This document shows, piece by piece, positions 31,400 through 42,983 of a stretch of 64,000 nucleotides of DNA. The translations under genes were made by a program, and so were the position numbers. Each line of letters opens with the position of its first letter. Position 1 is the stretch's first letter. Source of the DNA: Davidsoniella eucalypti (lineage: Eukaryota; Ascomycota; Sordariomycetes; Microascales; Ceratocystidaceae); the NCBI GenBank assembly GCA_004009845.1, contig RMBW01000065.1, positions 116,644-180,643 on the forward strand, written 5' to 3'. A model generated the notes under the pieces. The model had not been told where the DNA came from, searched no databases, and saw only the letters and a list, made by a program, of their open reading frames with translations.

Positions 31400-32489
31400 A
31401 CGTACTTCACCACTTCGCGGGCCACTTTTCCAGACTACCTAACTTGCAACCCTCATAATTCCACGAAAAAGTGGTCAAATCAATTACTTCTACTCGGAAT
31501 CCGATGAACTACTTGCATCTATCTCCTCTGGGCAGGTCATTGCATTGTGGCCGGCCTTCAGACAGATGCCACAGTGCCACGTGCTCGTTTTGCGCCGCTT
31601 CGACGACCCCTCCCCCGCACCTTTGTCGAGTCCTTCCTGCTCAACAACGCCCTTTTCCACCAAAAGCTGGCTGGCTTCCTCACCAGTAAGAGGTCCCGAA
31701 TCCTGTAATCGGGTTCTTTTGGCCCGACGGTGTTTCAAGAGGGCTTCGTTAGCCTCTCGAAGTGCCTTGACCTCACTGGTCAAAAGTGTAAGCTGGTGGT
31801 TAACGGCTACCGTAGCCTTGGCCAATTGGTCAACAGAGGCTAAATTCGGTGTTGGAGAGCTTCCTTGATGCTTGGTCACTCGATCCTTGATGAGAGTCGA
31901 CTGTGAAATGGCCTCCAAAGCCTGTCTCGTCGAAGTTGTAGAAATCGCAGTCCTAGATAGCGTATTTCGCACGCATGTTGGTGACCAAACGGAACCACGC
32001 GTCCAACACATGGGGATCTTCTTGCAAGGCCCTTTGGTAGTCGTAAACGTGAGAGAAACGCGTACGGAGCTCTGGTTGTCGTGCAACAAAGCGGTCGGTT
32101 CCGACGAGTTGAAGGCCGCGTATCTCGAGCAAACGATTGGCCATATCTTTTACGTCAACCCTCCAGGGGAAAAACCCTCTTGCATCTAGCTGGAAGATAT
32201 ATTGAACAATCGACTCCTCTTCACTCGGGGTCAAAATCGGCAAGCCGTGGGTTCTATCGGCATCAAAGGCTCTTCCAGATATTCTGTACTGGAGCGTCGT
32301 TCATGGGACATCGAATAGCTTTGCGAGCTTTCAAATACTCAATCGCGGTGTCATTCGATTTGCCTCGATCGCAAGAATGATTTAAGACTTGAGGAGAAGG
32401 TTTAGCATCGTAAGTGCGTAAGTAAATGCGTCTTGAAGTTGGAGCGGTGGTGGCGGGAAAAGGTGGCCCGCGAAGTGGTGAAGTACGTT
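31400..32489 (-). mobile_element. Internally deleted pogo/Fot1-like DNA transposon
   Basis: The two ends are inverted copies beginning ACGTACTTCACC and identical for 26 positions, after which one base is gained or lost and six more match. Each end abuts a TA dinucleotide (31398-31399 and 32490-32491), the target duplication of Tc1/mariner-pogo elements. The flanking trinucleotides ACA and TGT suggest the original site was the palindrome ACATATGT. The 1090-base element encodes, on the minus strand, remnants of a pogo-type transposase (next entry). Full-length fungal relatives are usually about 1.8-2.1 kb, so roughly half is missing. It is non-autonomous and inactive as a gene source, but its ends look intact. 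Confidence 0.9.
31490..32405 (-). pseudogene. Broken pogo/Fot1-like transposase
   Basis: Reading from about 32405 leftward, a psq-type helix-turn-helix (KLAKLFDVP.TTLQYRISGR) is followed by a CENP-B/Tc5-type DNA-binding region (LTPSEEESIV, then FVARQPELRTRF and YDYQRA). Next comes the YNFDETGF motif that carries the first catalytic Asp. Immediately after it, the frame jumps into the family's C-terminal region (STLIKDR, SSPTP) with a coiled coil and a C-x2-C-x4-H-x4-C zinc knuckle (CGICLKAGHNAMTC), ending at 31490. The rest of the DDE catalytic domain is deleted. Premature stops sit at 32382-32384 (less sure), 32331-32333, 32301-32303 and 31953-31955. No functional transposase can be made. The family assignment rests on these motifs. 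Confidence 0.85.
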
Positions 32490-33275
32490 ATGTGAAAACT
32501 TATTACAACATTAGAGCATCTTAAAAGTGTGTTCACGTAGAGTAAAATTTAATAGTGATAATATTGATATGTTTATGACTGAACATGGACTACTTGCTAA
32601 GGAAGCATAGCAGAGTTTATTTTAAAAACTATAAAAGAAAAAATGAACAATGAGGCAGAGGATATCATGCAAAAGATAAGCCTATGGGAATGTGTTTTAG
32701 TACTTTGAAGGGGTTTTTTTTTCGTGGCCGAGTCAAGTACATAGTAGTAGTTAGGGTGATTGTTCTGTGTAGTCCGATTCTTCGTACTCTTAAAATGCGG
32801 CTCCAAAGAGGAAATATATGGAAAGAAATGACAACAAAATGAAATAAAAGAAAAAAAAATCAAGTAGAAATGAATGAATGCTCAGTATCGATTTGTTACC
32901 ATAGTATGAGGTCTGAGTTAAGATGGTACAAAGGGGGCGATACGAGCATTTTAGGGAGAATAAAGATACAGAACTCCTATAACGCCACTACATAAACAAA
33001 TATTGGAAAAATGAAGAAGAAAAAAAGCAATACAGGCCGTCAAGCAAAACGTGAAAGTCGTTCGTTCGTACGTGGTGAAAGAAAGATAGCACGTGATTGA
33101 TAGGATGTTAGTAGAGAAACAAAGAAGGCGTTGAAAATCGTGCGCGATAGAGTGAAAAGAGAAGACAATAGTAAAACGGGAAGGTCAGGTGACTTCATGG
33201 AAAGCGTGATTGGATATGAAAATACGGCCCTTGATAGGGACGCCGAAGGCATATAAAAGGAAAGAGCTACAAGGC
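32490..33275. other. AT-rich intergenic region between transposon and membrane-protein gene
   Basis: About 790 bases, A-rich around 32600-33020, with no supportable gene. It includes the probable 3' untranslated region of the minus-strand gene that ends at 33276. Confidence 0.5.
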
Positions 33276-35357
33276 TTAAACGGCAACCGGAGCCTGGGCA
33301 TACTCGGTCTTTTTCTTTTGGAACATAGCCTTGAGCAAGTTGGGCTTCTTATCAGACTTCTCGTCTTTCTTCTTGTCATCCTTCTTCGACGTCGAAACGA
33401 CGGCTGATGACTTGCTGCTTGAACGGTGCGATTTAGCCGAGACGGTAGAATCACCATCTTTGTCCTCTTTCTTTTCCTTCTTATCCTTCTTGGACGACGT
33501 AGAGACAACTGAGCCGGCCTTGGACGATGAACGATGCGGCACTGAAGACGGGGCCTTCGACTTGGATGAAGATGAGACCTTGGTGAACTCCGAGGGAGTG
33601 GCTGTACGGCTTGAGCCACTACGACTGCTTGACGTTACGGAGACTGACTTGCTACGAGACACGGTGCTGGAGCCATCGTGGGCCCGCTTGCCACTACGGT
33701 GTTGTCTGGCAGTTGAAGAGCTCGTGGTGCTACGGTGCGACGAGCGCTCATGGTGGCGATCGGCGCGACTAACTTCAGTACGAGCAATACCGATCTGCGA
33801 GATCGAATCGGAGGGGTCGATCTCGTGGAAGAACTTGCTGCCGGAGCCCGAGGAGCTACGGAGACGAGCGCGGCTAGCCCGTGGTGTGATGAGCTCGATC
33901 TCGGCGTCGTCTGAGTAGGCAATAGACGGCACGCCACGACGCCAGCTCTCGATGCTAGAGACTTCGCTAGGCGTATCTTCGAGAATCATGGCCTCGTCGG
34001 GCTGCGAGCCTACGATGGAGCCGGGGCTCTTGGGATGTTGCTGCATCTTAGTTGGCATGGTTATGGCACGGGCAGGGGGGGCTGGGTGGGCTGCCATGGT
34101 CACTGGGGTTGTCTTTTGCGCAATGGTCTCGCCCTGTAGCTTCTTGATAATCTTCCAGCCACCAAACATCACCACAGTCACGCCAACGACGGCGGTAGCG
34201 CCGATAAGGAACTGTGGGGATGCTAGTAGTGCGAAGACAGCGGGCGAGCCGCCCTTGATAAGACTGAAGATACTGGGCGACATCTTGCCCAGAATCGACG
34301 AAAGCTCGGCAAGCGTCAGGGCCACAGCGGCTGCTGCTTCAGGGTTACCCTGTAGATGCTCGATAATAGAAGTGGCAGTGTGATGCACACAATGGGCCTC
34401 ATCCAATAGTTTCTCAACCGTGCGAATCAGATTCTTGGCCTCCTTTTCGTCTTTTATGATCTTTGCCAGCACTGCGGGATCATCCTCGACGTTGTCATCG
34501 CTCTCTTCCCAGGCCTCCAGGTCATCACGAGTAGCCAAATCTGGCGGTAACGAGCCATAGGCTAAATCACTGTCATCCTTGCTCTGGCGTGCCACATGCA
34601 TAGCGGGGCGTTTCGCCAGATCGAGCGAGCGGCGTGGAGGCTCATATTCACTCTCGGAGCGGTTAAGCATGGGACGAGATAGCTGCATCTCGCGCGAGGT
34701 GTTTCCGGCATATGGACTACCATAGCCCTGTGGCGCCCTGCTAGGAGCCACGGAGGATACCTCCGTCAGAGCCCGCAGGTTTGATTTTGTCAGTGCTGAG
34801 CCAGAACTAGCGCTAGAACGCTTAGATGTGCTTGTGCGAGAGCTGCGCGATGTATGTGAGCTGCGGTGGGAGCGATGCGAGCGGCGGCTAACTATAGACT
34901 TTGTATCATCGTCCAGGTATGCGCGAGCCTGAGGCCGTGGGGTTGGGTCGAATTCATCGACGCCGTACTCAATGTTCTTGGGGAGGGGCGCAATGTGGTC
35001 GACGGACTCGTCATCTTCTTCGTACACGGAATCCGGAACACGAGACGGAGCTCCGAAGGTCTGGGCTCGGCGGAGCGGAGCAGGAGCAGCGGCATCAGAT
35101 GCAGCTTCGGCTTCAGCAGCGCGAGCTTGCTTAACCAGAGCTTTGCGGTCGTTGTATTTAGCTTTGGCGTCCTTGAAGATGCTCAGCAATTGGTGGCCCT
35201 ACAATCACCACAAGAGAAAAAATGGGAAATATCGTGTTAGCCATTATTGATCAAGACATATTGGCTATTCGGTGCCTTTCCGGTTGCCATTGGCACTTAC
35301 AGTACTAATTATCTTGCCGGAGTTGTTGATGATAGTGACTGTCTCTTCGAACGGCAT
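33276..35357 (-). CDS. Ser-rich protein with one membrane segment, function unknown
   Basis: Exon 1 (35301-35357) encodes MPFEETVTIINNSGKIIST. A 102-base intron (35199-35300, donor GTAAGT, acceptor TTGTAG) leads to exon 2 (33276-35198), for 659 residues. I do not know a named homolog; the N-terminal INNSGK..FKDAKAKYNDRKA pattern resembles an uncharacterised family of filamentous ascomycetes. A short basic/Ala-rich helix follows, then Ser/Arg-rich disorder (about 120-160, with SRRSHRSHRSSH). A helical region at about 260-335 precedes a hydrophobic segment near 345-367 (FLIGATAVVGVTVVMFGGW), flanked by KIIKK. The C-terminal 250 residues are Ser/Lys-rich and disordered, ending in a lysine-rich stretch. 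One membrane pass with long disordered arms suggests a tether at an organelle or plasma membrane; topology is not determinable here. The start is chosen because it restores a conserved-looking N-terminus after splicing. Confidence 0.82.
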
Positions 35358-36846
35358 GGCTGCTGTTTACTGCCGTCAACTTTGGGCAGCAAGAAATATC
35401 AAATCAGGTTGTTTAAGGTATGGTTATGGTGGATGGTGGTGCGAATTGGTGTGTGTACAAAACAAAAAAGAGCACCAGAAAGCACAGCAGCAACTAAACA
35501 AACAAAATAGAAATCTCAAAGAGTCGAGTAAGTAAGGTTTCTATTTATGTGATAAGTGCTGATATAAGTGCCTCTTAGTTCTTGTGTTTTTCTAAATCGA
35601 ATCGAGGGATATGGAAATAAGACAAATATAAAAATGAGAAAAAAAAAGTTGGGCTGAAAAAGAGAAGCTGTTTCGGTTCTGGCGGTGGGCGTCTATTATA
35701 TTGACCGGACAAATCCCCAGTCAAGAGAAACGCTGTAAGTGCTTCTGTTGACCGCTCAGGCTTCAAGCTGGCATATGCCTCTATCCTATCTGTGGGAACA
35801 CTAATATATGTACTAACTAGCTATACAGTATATATGTGTACATATACATACATATGAACTAAGTACCAAGTAGCACACAGTCCCTTCTGGAATGTTAGCA
35901 GCATGAAATGGCTGGTGCCTTCATGTTGTTTTTCTCTTTTTTCTCTTTATTTTTCCCTTCCAGTTTTTGTTCGCTTGTTTATCCCGAATGGCTATTATCC
36001 CTAGCTTCTTATTTTCAGATACTCTTGTCCACCAACCCAACCCTTGTTAGGCGAATCGCTGTTAATGGCTATTGGGGGGGTGGGTATATTTGTAGGTACG
36101 TCCAAGATATTTCACTAGCACTAAGAAAGACCCTTGCTGTTAAGCTACTGTTCCCTCAGGGGATGGAACAAGACGAATAGAAAAGGAAGAAAAAAAAAGA
36201 GAGAAAAAAGACGAGGCTTGCTAGAAGTGGCTCCTAAGTTAGCTGGCCTATTTTTAAGCTCTACTAAGTTCCGCAATGGGCTAGCTATCTTGATCTCAGC
36301 GAGGCGCTTTTTGAGGCATGCCTAAACTAAAGAAGAAATAGGCAGTTGAGCCTTTTGCTCTCTACTTCGTTTTTTTTGGCAGCTTTTAGTTCACCCTCAG
36401 GGGAGTTTGGACCGAAGGTTGGCTGTTGCCGGCAGAAAGAGTTCAGCGAATCGTTTATCGAGTAGTCAGGGAGGTATGGGCCAGGGCGTGAGACTACAAA
36501 ATCTACAAACAACAAAAATAGAGGGGAGCAAGGTCAGCCTATCACAAGATACAGACGCAAGCTAGATTGCTTCACAGCGATAAAGCCGGAAGCGAGACTG
36601 CACAAACTACTGTTGTAGAAAATGGCTGTACCTAAGAAGGTTCCATTTCGTTTTACGAGAGACCTAGACTATCAAAAGATCGTGTCGCTACTGTACGAGT
36701 CGTCATCATCCGAGCTGTCTTCTCTTACATCCAGGTGCAGCCGACCTGTTGGTTCATCTCACAAGTACTTAAACTAGCTAGTAGCGCCCAAAAACCTTCC
36801 TGCTGTGCATAACTGAACTGATGAAAGGTAGCAGAGGAGCCGCAGC

Positions 36847-37473
36847 ATGGCAGCAATAGCTGAACAAGTGGATATCTCCAACGGAGGCCAACCCGGTAGC
36901 TCTACCCTAGAGCTTCCAAGCCTCTACAGAAGTGAGTCTACGTTGTTTGTTTATTGACGTCTATACTAAGACATTGCAGCCGATCTCTGGCAATTGCCTC
37001 TTCTTTGTTTTGCTTCGTTTCTTCTTCTGCTTCTGAGAAGCGGTGAGGACGGGAAGGAGGCACAGGAGCACAAGCTTTTTTGCAGGGTAAACAAGAATTT
37101 CAGGGTTCGTCCTGTTCGATTGCCTCCCCTTCTCCTTGTTTGTTCTAGGGGGGGCCTTGCCCTGGCTTGGACGACATGCTGCACTGAAAACCAGCAGTTG
37201 TCCTTTGTGCTGTACCGGATCTGTTTTTGTGAGGAGGCAGAGAAGAGTAGAAGAAGAAGAATAGATGGGACGGACGGGCTAAGCACAAAGCTTGAAGCTT
37301 TGACAGGGCGAACAGGCTACTATACTAATCCACTACTACCCTCCTCTCAGGTTCATAAAAATAACACTCTTCATACAAGTGTAGTCACAACTCACAACGT
37401 ACGCCAGTGGAACTTCCACTGCAATCCTTTCTACTCTGTCTTCTTTGCTGATTGGTGGTATCTCTGCTTGTGA
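36847..37473 (+). CDS. Candidate spliced ORF, hypothetical
   Basis: ATG at 36847 opens MAAIAEQVDISNGG..., reaching a GTGAGT donor at 36932. The intron has a TACTAAG branch site and a CATTGCAG acceptor ending at 36979. The next exon stays open to a stop at 37473, giving about 190 residues. The splice signals and frame agree, and the first exon has reasonable codon use. The second exon is a Leu/Phe-rich read of pyrimidine-rich DNA with no domain, so it may be chance or a decayed gene whose true later exons are lost. No homolog is recognised. Confidence 0.2.
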
Positions 37474-38460
37474 CAGCGCATTACTGCGTTGTTTGTTTTT
37501 GCATGCCATGTTGTCCTAGTTGTACGGGACATTGCCAATCTGATTGGCTTCCATAGCAATGTAAAAGATACCAGCGTCATAGTTCATGTTCGTTGTGTCA
37601 AAGTGCAGTTATGCCCGCTTCAGCGTATATATCATGCATTATTACAGCCCAAAACTCTATTTCCAAGTCAGCATTTGTTTTCTCAGGCCCAATAGAAGAA
37701 ATATTCAAGCTGCCCATTATCATGTTCGTCTCAAGGTGGCACAGCAACCAACACATCAAATCAGATCACAGATTAGGCCACCGTCAAAACCCAATTTTCC
37801 CTTCTTTTTTTCTTTCAATCACAAGCCCTCGAGCCGAGCCTAATTTGTTTTTTAATTGTATGAAAGCATCGCTACTGGGGCTGCCAACCAAGATAAGCAG
37901 AATTAACGACATGGCGTAATATGGGGAAAAGGCACACACTTTCACACTTTTATAGCTTGATTTTCTACTCCTTTCTCGCTCTGCGGTTTTCTGACGCAGC
38001 CACTTTGGCCTCTCCAAGTGGCCGCCTTCCTTTGGATCTTCCTAGAATCCAAAACAAAACCAACAAAGACGCCTGGTCAAGGAAGATGTGAGGCAGCATA
38101 TCAAAGGCAGCCTGACTCCTCCCCCGCCTCGCCAGGCTCCACGATACGATGCCAATACTATGTAGGTAGATAGATGAACATGCCTGATAGCATAGCCGCC
38201 CACGCCAATAATCTATCTCTTTTTGTAACAAAACTCCAGCGCAAAGAATACATGTATGGCTAAGTACACATAGCCCGGGTTCAAGCTCCTTCTTGGGTTT
38301 CTTGCCTTCGTGCCAGGCTATAGAGACGGTACGGCTACTCGCGTGAGCTCGCCCCGCCGTCCGGAGGAGGAGGAAGCCGGGCAGAGACATACAACACACA
38401 TGTTATGGCCTGTTGAACGAGATAACACTTTTCTTCCTTTCTCCTTACTTGGGTTATTAT

Positions 38461-38486
38461 CTCTCTCTCTCTCTCTCTCTCTCTCT
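38461..38486. repeat. (CT)13 microsatellite
   Basis: Twenty-six bases of uninterrupted CT dinucleotide repeat in intergenic DNA. Confidence 0.9.
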
Positions 38487-41400
38487 GCGGCATTTAGCGA
38501 GCTATCAGTTCATGCGTAGCCTGTCCTTCTTTGTAAGCCTTTTTAAATGGTATATAGTTATAACTAGATATATTTCTTTCATACTACTCCAGATTGCATA
38601 TAGTTAAGCGAAGGATGCTAACTAAACAACAAAACAAAAAACTATTTTTTAATTCTCTTTTTGCCATCAAAGAAACAAGGAAGAGGCAAAACCAGATACT
38701 ACATACTTACAATGTCTTTGTATCTGGATCCGGATGTTTCCCAGCACGGCTCGGCATGTTATGGTGCAGTCGTCGTTTCAGCAGGTCCAATGGTATCCAA
38801 TGGATGACAGGACGATATATCACCGTTATCGCCATGTTGATATAGTTTCAAGCATCGTATCAGCCATGTAACTGTATATCGGCATAGCAAGCTACCAAGT
38901 ACGAAAATTGCGACGTCACAGCCTCAGAACTACGGCACCTGGATATGATAGACCAATTCAACCAACTCCCTAATAGTACCGGATCGCGATATAACAGTGA
39001 GTCTAGTAATGTGTAGATAGATCTGATATTTTCTACTGTAGTTCCGGATACATAATTCCCTAATGTCACGTTGTCGTTGAAGAGACGCCATTAGTCATAA
39101 CCTAGTATATATAACTATACATATACAACTAATGTGATTATTGACTAGTGCTTCATGCTGTATTTTAGTACACAATATATTGACACTCCCCTGATTCTCT
39201 ACTTCATTCATTAATGTATTTATTTAGAGCCGCTCTTCTTAATTGATGGTCAATGCTCTTTTGACAGTGCTAGAACGGTTGAATTTCCGGTGAATTTAGT
39301 CAATGCGAGACAAACTAACCGTTTGTTTTTCTTTTCTTTACAGTTCTTTAATTCTCCCTTTTTAAGAGTGTTTACAATTTCGTAATGTCCGAAGATCAAT
39401 TCTTTCTCGGTTTTGTTTCTACGCCGAGATCAAATTAGCTTAGGCGGCTAAAGAGCATAAGCTCAGATCTTTGAATAGCCGCTCTGTTGGCTTCCTCTGT
39501 GATTTATACCATGTACACTCATCACAATGAAGGTCGTCGCATCCTATTATCATATCAAGCCTTGGTAGTGAAGAATGGTCGGCCTAATATTTCGGTTTGA
39601 CGTAACCCTATTTTGTCCGTTAACCCTACTATTAACGTAATCTTCCTGCTTCTGTTATTCTTGGCGACATGTAGGTCATAGCTTCCATTAATTCAACACA
39701 GGGTTTTTTGTTGGTTATCTGCATGGTAAAAGAGACGTTTCACGTCATCTTGCGCCTACATCGACGTCTCAAGCTACGAACACTCTAGCCTTCGTAGTCT
39801 TTTCTTGATTGGCTTAGAACATATATGTATCGTAGGTAGATCCTGATGCTTGCTGATCTTATGACTAACTTGACCGCCGAAATGACTGTATCTACCTATA
39901 AGAAGTGAACCCAGTACTATCACTAGTCATTGTTAGCCCTGCCTTTCGTTATACCATCAGCGTCTATCCACTAAAAGAAATGGGAAGACAGCCCTGGCCT
40001 TCTCTATCTTTTGTTGCATCTCCTCGTGACTTTGACGTGCTGTTTTAGATTAAGAAGCCTTCTTGGATCGTTCAGGGGCCCTATTTATCCAATCAATAAC
40101 ACTATTATGCGCTAGAAATCGACGTGTCGAATTTAATAATACAGTGCTGTTTTTTGGTACCATGAGGGGTCAGCTGTCCCCAATGAGGCGTCTGTCCATT
40201 TAAACATACAATAGGTATCTGTATACTTATATACAATTACATACTACCAATAGTCTACGGCTCATGTCCTGATAGCCTATGGCTCGGTTGATTTCTCATG
40301 CAGTAGTGCAGTTGTAATAGTAATATAGCGCATTTCTAGTGCTACCAGTAACCACAACTATTAGCTTACTACTATGTAAGTACAGATATGCATGTTGCTC
40401 TTAGTTGCCATATCCTAGACCGGCCCTGCAATGGCTTCCATTGGGAAGCATCAGACTGCAGTAGCGCATTGCCTCCATCAGACTTGGATTCTTCCTATTA
40501 CTTGCTCCAACCACTAGGAACAGCAGAATGTCGTCTCTTGCTTTCTTCTGATGCCACTTTTGCATGGCCTTTCTCGTGCTTCTGATCTTTTTTCTTGCTA
40601 ACTAGAGCGAATCGAGGATTCGGGAATCAAATGCACCGGTGCCTGGGCCGCTTGTTTGCAACATTCCTTCTTTGACGTATTGCTGCCCAAACGTCGGATC
40701 TATGTATATATGTTAGTTGTACTGGTATGCACATTGCCATGGTCAAGCCGGCCTTGGCACACTAAGACGAATGAAAAGAGGGGAACAGGTTGTTGTTTTT
40801 GCTTCGTGGGACTTCCTGAATACCCGAATCAGGGCTTCAGAGATTTCCAGTTGTCATCTCTCTATAGTCCTACATGTATCTGTATATGTACATAGTATGT
40901 GTATATACATTGTACGTACATCTGTATATGTATATATGTATACAACTATGTATTATGGCCACGCCTGCACCATACAGATACTTGTATGTCTGCTGTAACA
41001 TACAATGCATGGGCGTCTTGCAGATGCAGCATGCAGGCGTTCTGCATCTTGAAGTTGTATCTTAAAGTTGCATCTGGACAGGCAGAGCTACATCATCCAG
41101 AACAAGATGTTTCTTCCCCAAGACTGTCTATCTGTGAGCTTAGCCTTACCAAAACCAGAGATACAACATAGAGCATGCTGATATTGCATGTGCACGATAT
41201 GCAAAGAAGATCAATACACTGTATCTGCAAGATATACGTAACGCACTCTGATGTAAATCGGCATTGTGAAGCCATCCTCCAGATAGTAGCCGCTACAAAT
41301 GGTGAGGAATAAGAAGGAAGAGCTAGGCTTCAGACCATATATATATACGACTGATAGAAGTAGTTGTCGACGAACCAATCACGGCGTCCCGAACTATCGT

Positions 41401-41986
41401 GAGTCTCGAAAGCCTCACTCTCGCTCGCTTCCGGCTTCTCCTCTCCGCTGCATCTGCATCAAGTGGCTGCAGCTGACTTCCTTCCTCTCTTGAACGTCTT
41501 GGAGTATTTGACTATTCTGTTTAGTCTCTAGCGTCTTTTTTTCTCTTCCACGAGGTAGCTTCTTTCTTCTTATTCTACTTACTTGTCAGTGGCATTTATT
41601 TTGGCGCTAACCTATCTAGCGTTTGCTGGATACGCCATCTCTGTACAAACTAGGCTAAGCATGGTGAGGAACGAGAGAGCTCTTTTCTTCGAATCAAGTT
41701 CAGCTTGATGGCTCGGACTCGCTCGTCTTGCCTAATATGATTTAGCAATGCTAGAGTTCAACTTTTACCGCATATAGCATCTTAATTGTGATGTTACCAA
41801 GGCAAAAAGTATAGAGCTTTGCTGGGATATACATATTATACCCACGAAGCCTCCTGGTAAACCCATTAGTATATGCCACACTATGAATTGTGAGAAATTG
41901 CTTCTTGATGCGTCAACAAGGCCCAGCTTGTGAAAGTAAGTAGCTGCCATGGGTCATTTTGACGCCAATTCCAATGCCTGAAGTGG

Positions 41987-42240
41987 TCATTGCGTTGATT
42001 TCGTAGTTTGCGTAGTGTTTTCTTCCCTTCCCTTTCTTTTCCTTTTCTGTTTCCTTCCAGAAAACGAAACATCGACGCTCGAGCCACGCCGAGATTTTTG
42101 CTTTTGATGCCGGCCATCTCCAGCGTCTGGATGGGCCTCGTACTGTAATGCCAAAGGGGGGCGAGGCTCACAAGAGGACTCGTAAGAGAACTCGTAGTAT
42201 GACTAGCACATACCTGTATACTGGATATTGACGCCGCCAT
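41987..42240 (-). CDS. Candidate spliced small ORF, 60 residues, hypothetical
   Basis: Exon 1 (42214-42240) encodes MAASISSIQ and runs into a GTATGT donor. A 71-base intron ends in CATTACAG at 42143. Exon 2 (41987-42142) continues YEAHPDAGDGRHQKQKSRRG and a very basic stretch (GRKQKRKRKGR) to a TGA. The intron length, donor and acceptor match those of the verified genes nearby, and the protein is hydrophilic with a possible nuclear localisation signal. No homolog is recognised; it could equally be the surviving 5' end of a lost gene. Confidence 0.28.
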
Positions 42241-42792
42241 GGTTGCAGTGTTAAGAGAATAGGGTCAGGTTCTCTGGCTGCTCTCGTGACACCAGTGTTC
42301 GTCGGCCTGGCCCTATATTGGAACGCAATGACGAGAGCTTTATGCACTCCACATCTGTTTCCATCTCTTTCTTCCTGTGTACTAATGTATGTATATCTCC
42401 TTGAATATAGGTCGGAACTATTGTTTACTTGCGTGTCGATCGATAAAGGAAACCAATAGTAGATCCACAGCTAATATATTCTCTCAATGAGAAAATTCAT
42501 CAATGTAATGTACATATATTGCACGGCGACCGACCTGCATGAATCTGGACACTTCCGTTGCTATGGAAGGATGGTTCGTTGATTGTGACTCAATACGTCC
42601 AGTTTCTATAGCTCGTGTACGGTGACTAAGAAAGACAAAGAGCCACAGAGAACCTGAGTAGCACTGGGTATATTGCTTGTATCATATTATCGTGAGAATT
42701 GCAACTTGGCAGCGTCATTGCCGTCAAATATAGGGCGATCTAGCCGCCCGTGTAGAAGAGCGGTCTGAGATAGAGGCTACAAACCCTTACTA

Positions 42793-42811
42793 AACCCTAA
42801 ACCAACCCTAA
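42793..42811 (+). promoter_or_regulatory. Paired AACCCTAA (Tbf1/telo-box-like) motifs upstream of MAK5
   Basis: Two perfect AACCCTAA octamers (42793-42800 and 42804-42811) lie 11 bases apart, with an imperfect AAACCCTT just before (42781-42788), about 170-190 bases from the MAK5 ATG. ARCCCTAA is the recognition sequence of Tbf1-type factors, which regulate ribosome-related genes in several ascomycetes. MAK5 is a ribosome-assembly gene, which makes the placement sensible. Binding is inferred. Confidence 0.45.
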
Positions 42812-42983
42812 TGGCTCTATTAGTGGGGCTAAAAGATGGTGCCGGAAATAAATTCGTCTTATCGATAACAATTTTATTTTTTGGAAACTACGAAGCCATC
42901 ATGGCGGTGATGAATCAAGTTTGAAAGTTTGACTACATGGCTAATGTCAATTTGTTCTAGGTCTTTCTTTTTCTAAACACAAG

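Larger units (their letters stand above)
35358..42811. other. 7.5 kb intergenic region with weak micro-ORF candidates
   Basis: No long coding frame is supported. The stretch holds AT-rich DNA (about 38500-40400), a (CT)13 microsatellite at 38461-38486, and TGTA-rich DNA at 40870-40985. Two short spliced-ORF candidates are listed separately (36847-37473 plus strand; 41987-42240 minus strand). The right end merges with the MAK5 promoter. Confidence 0.55.
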
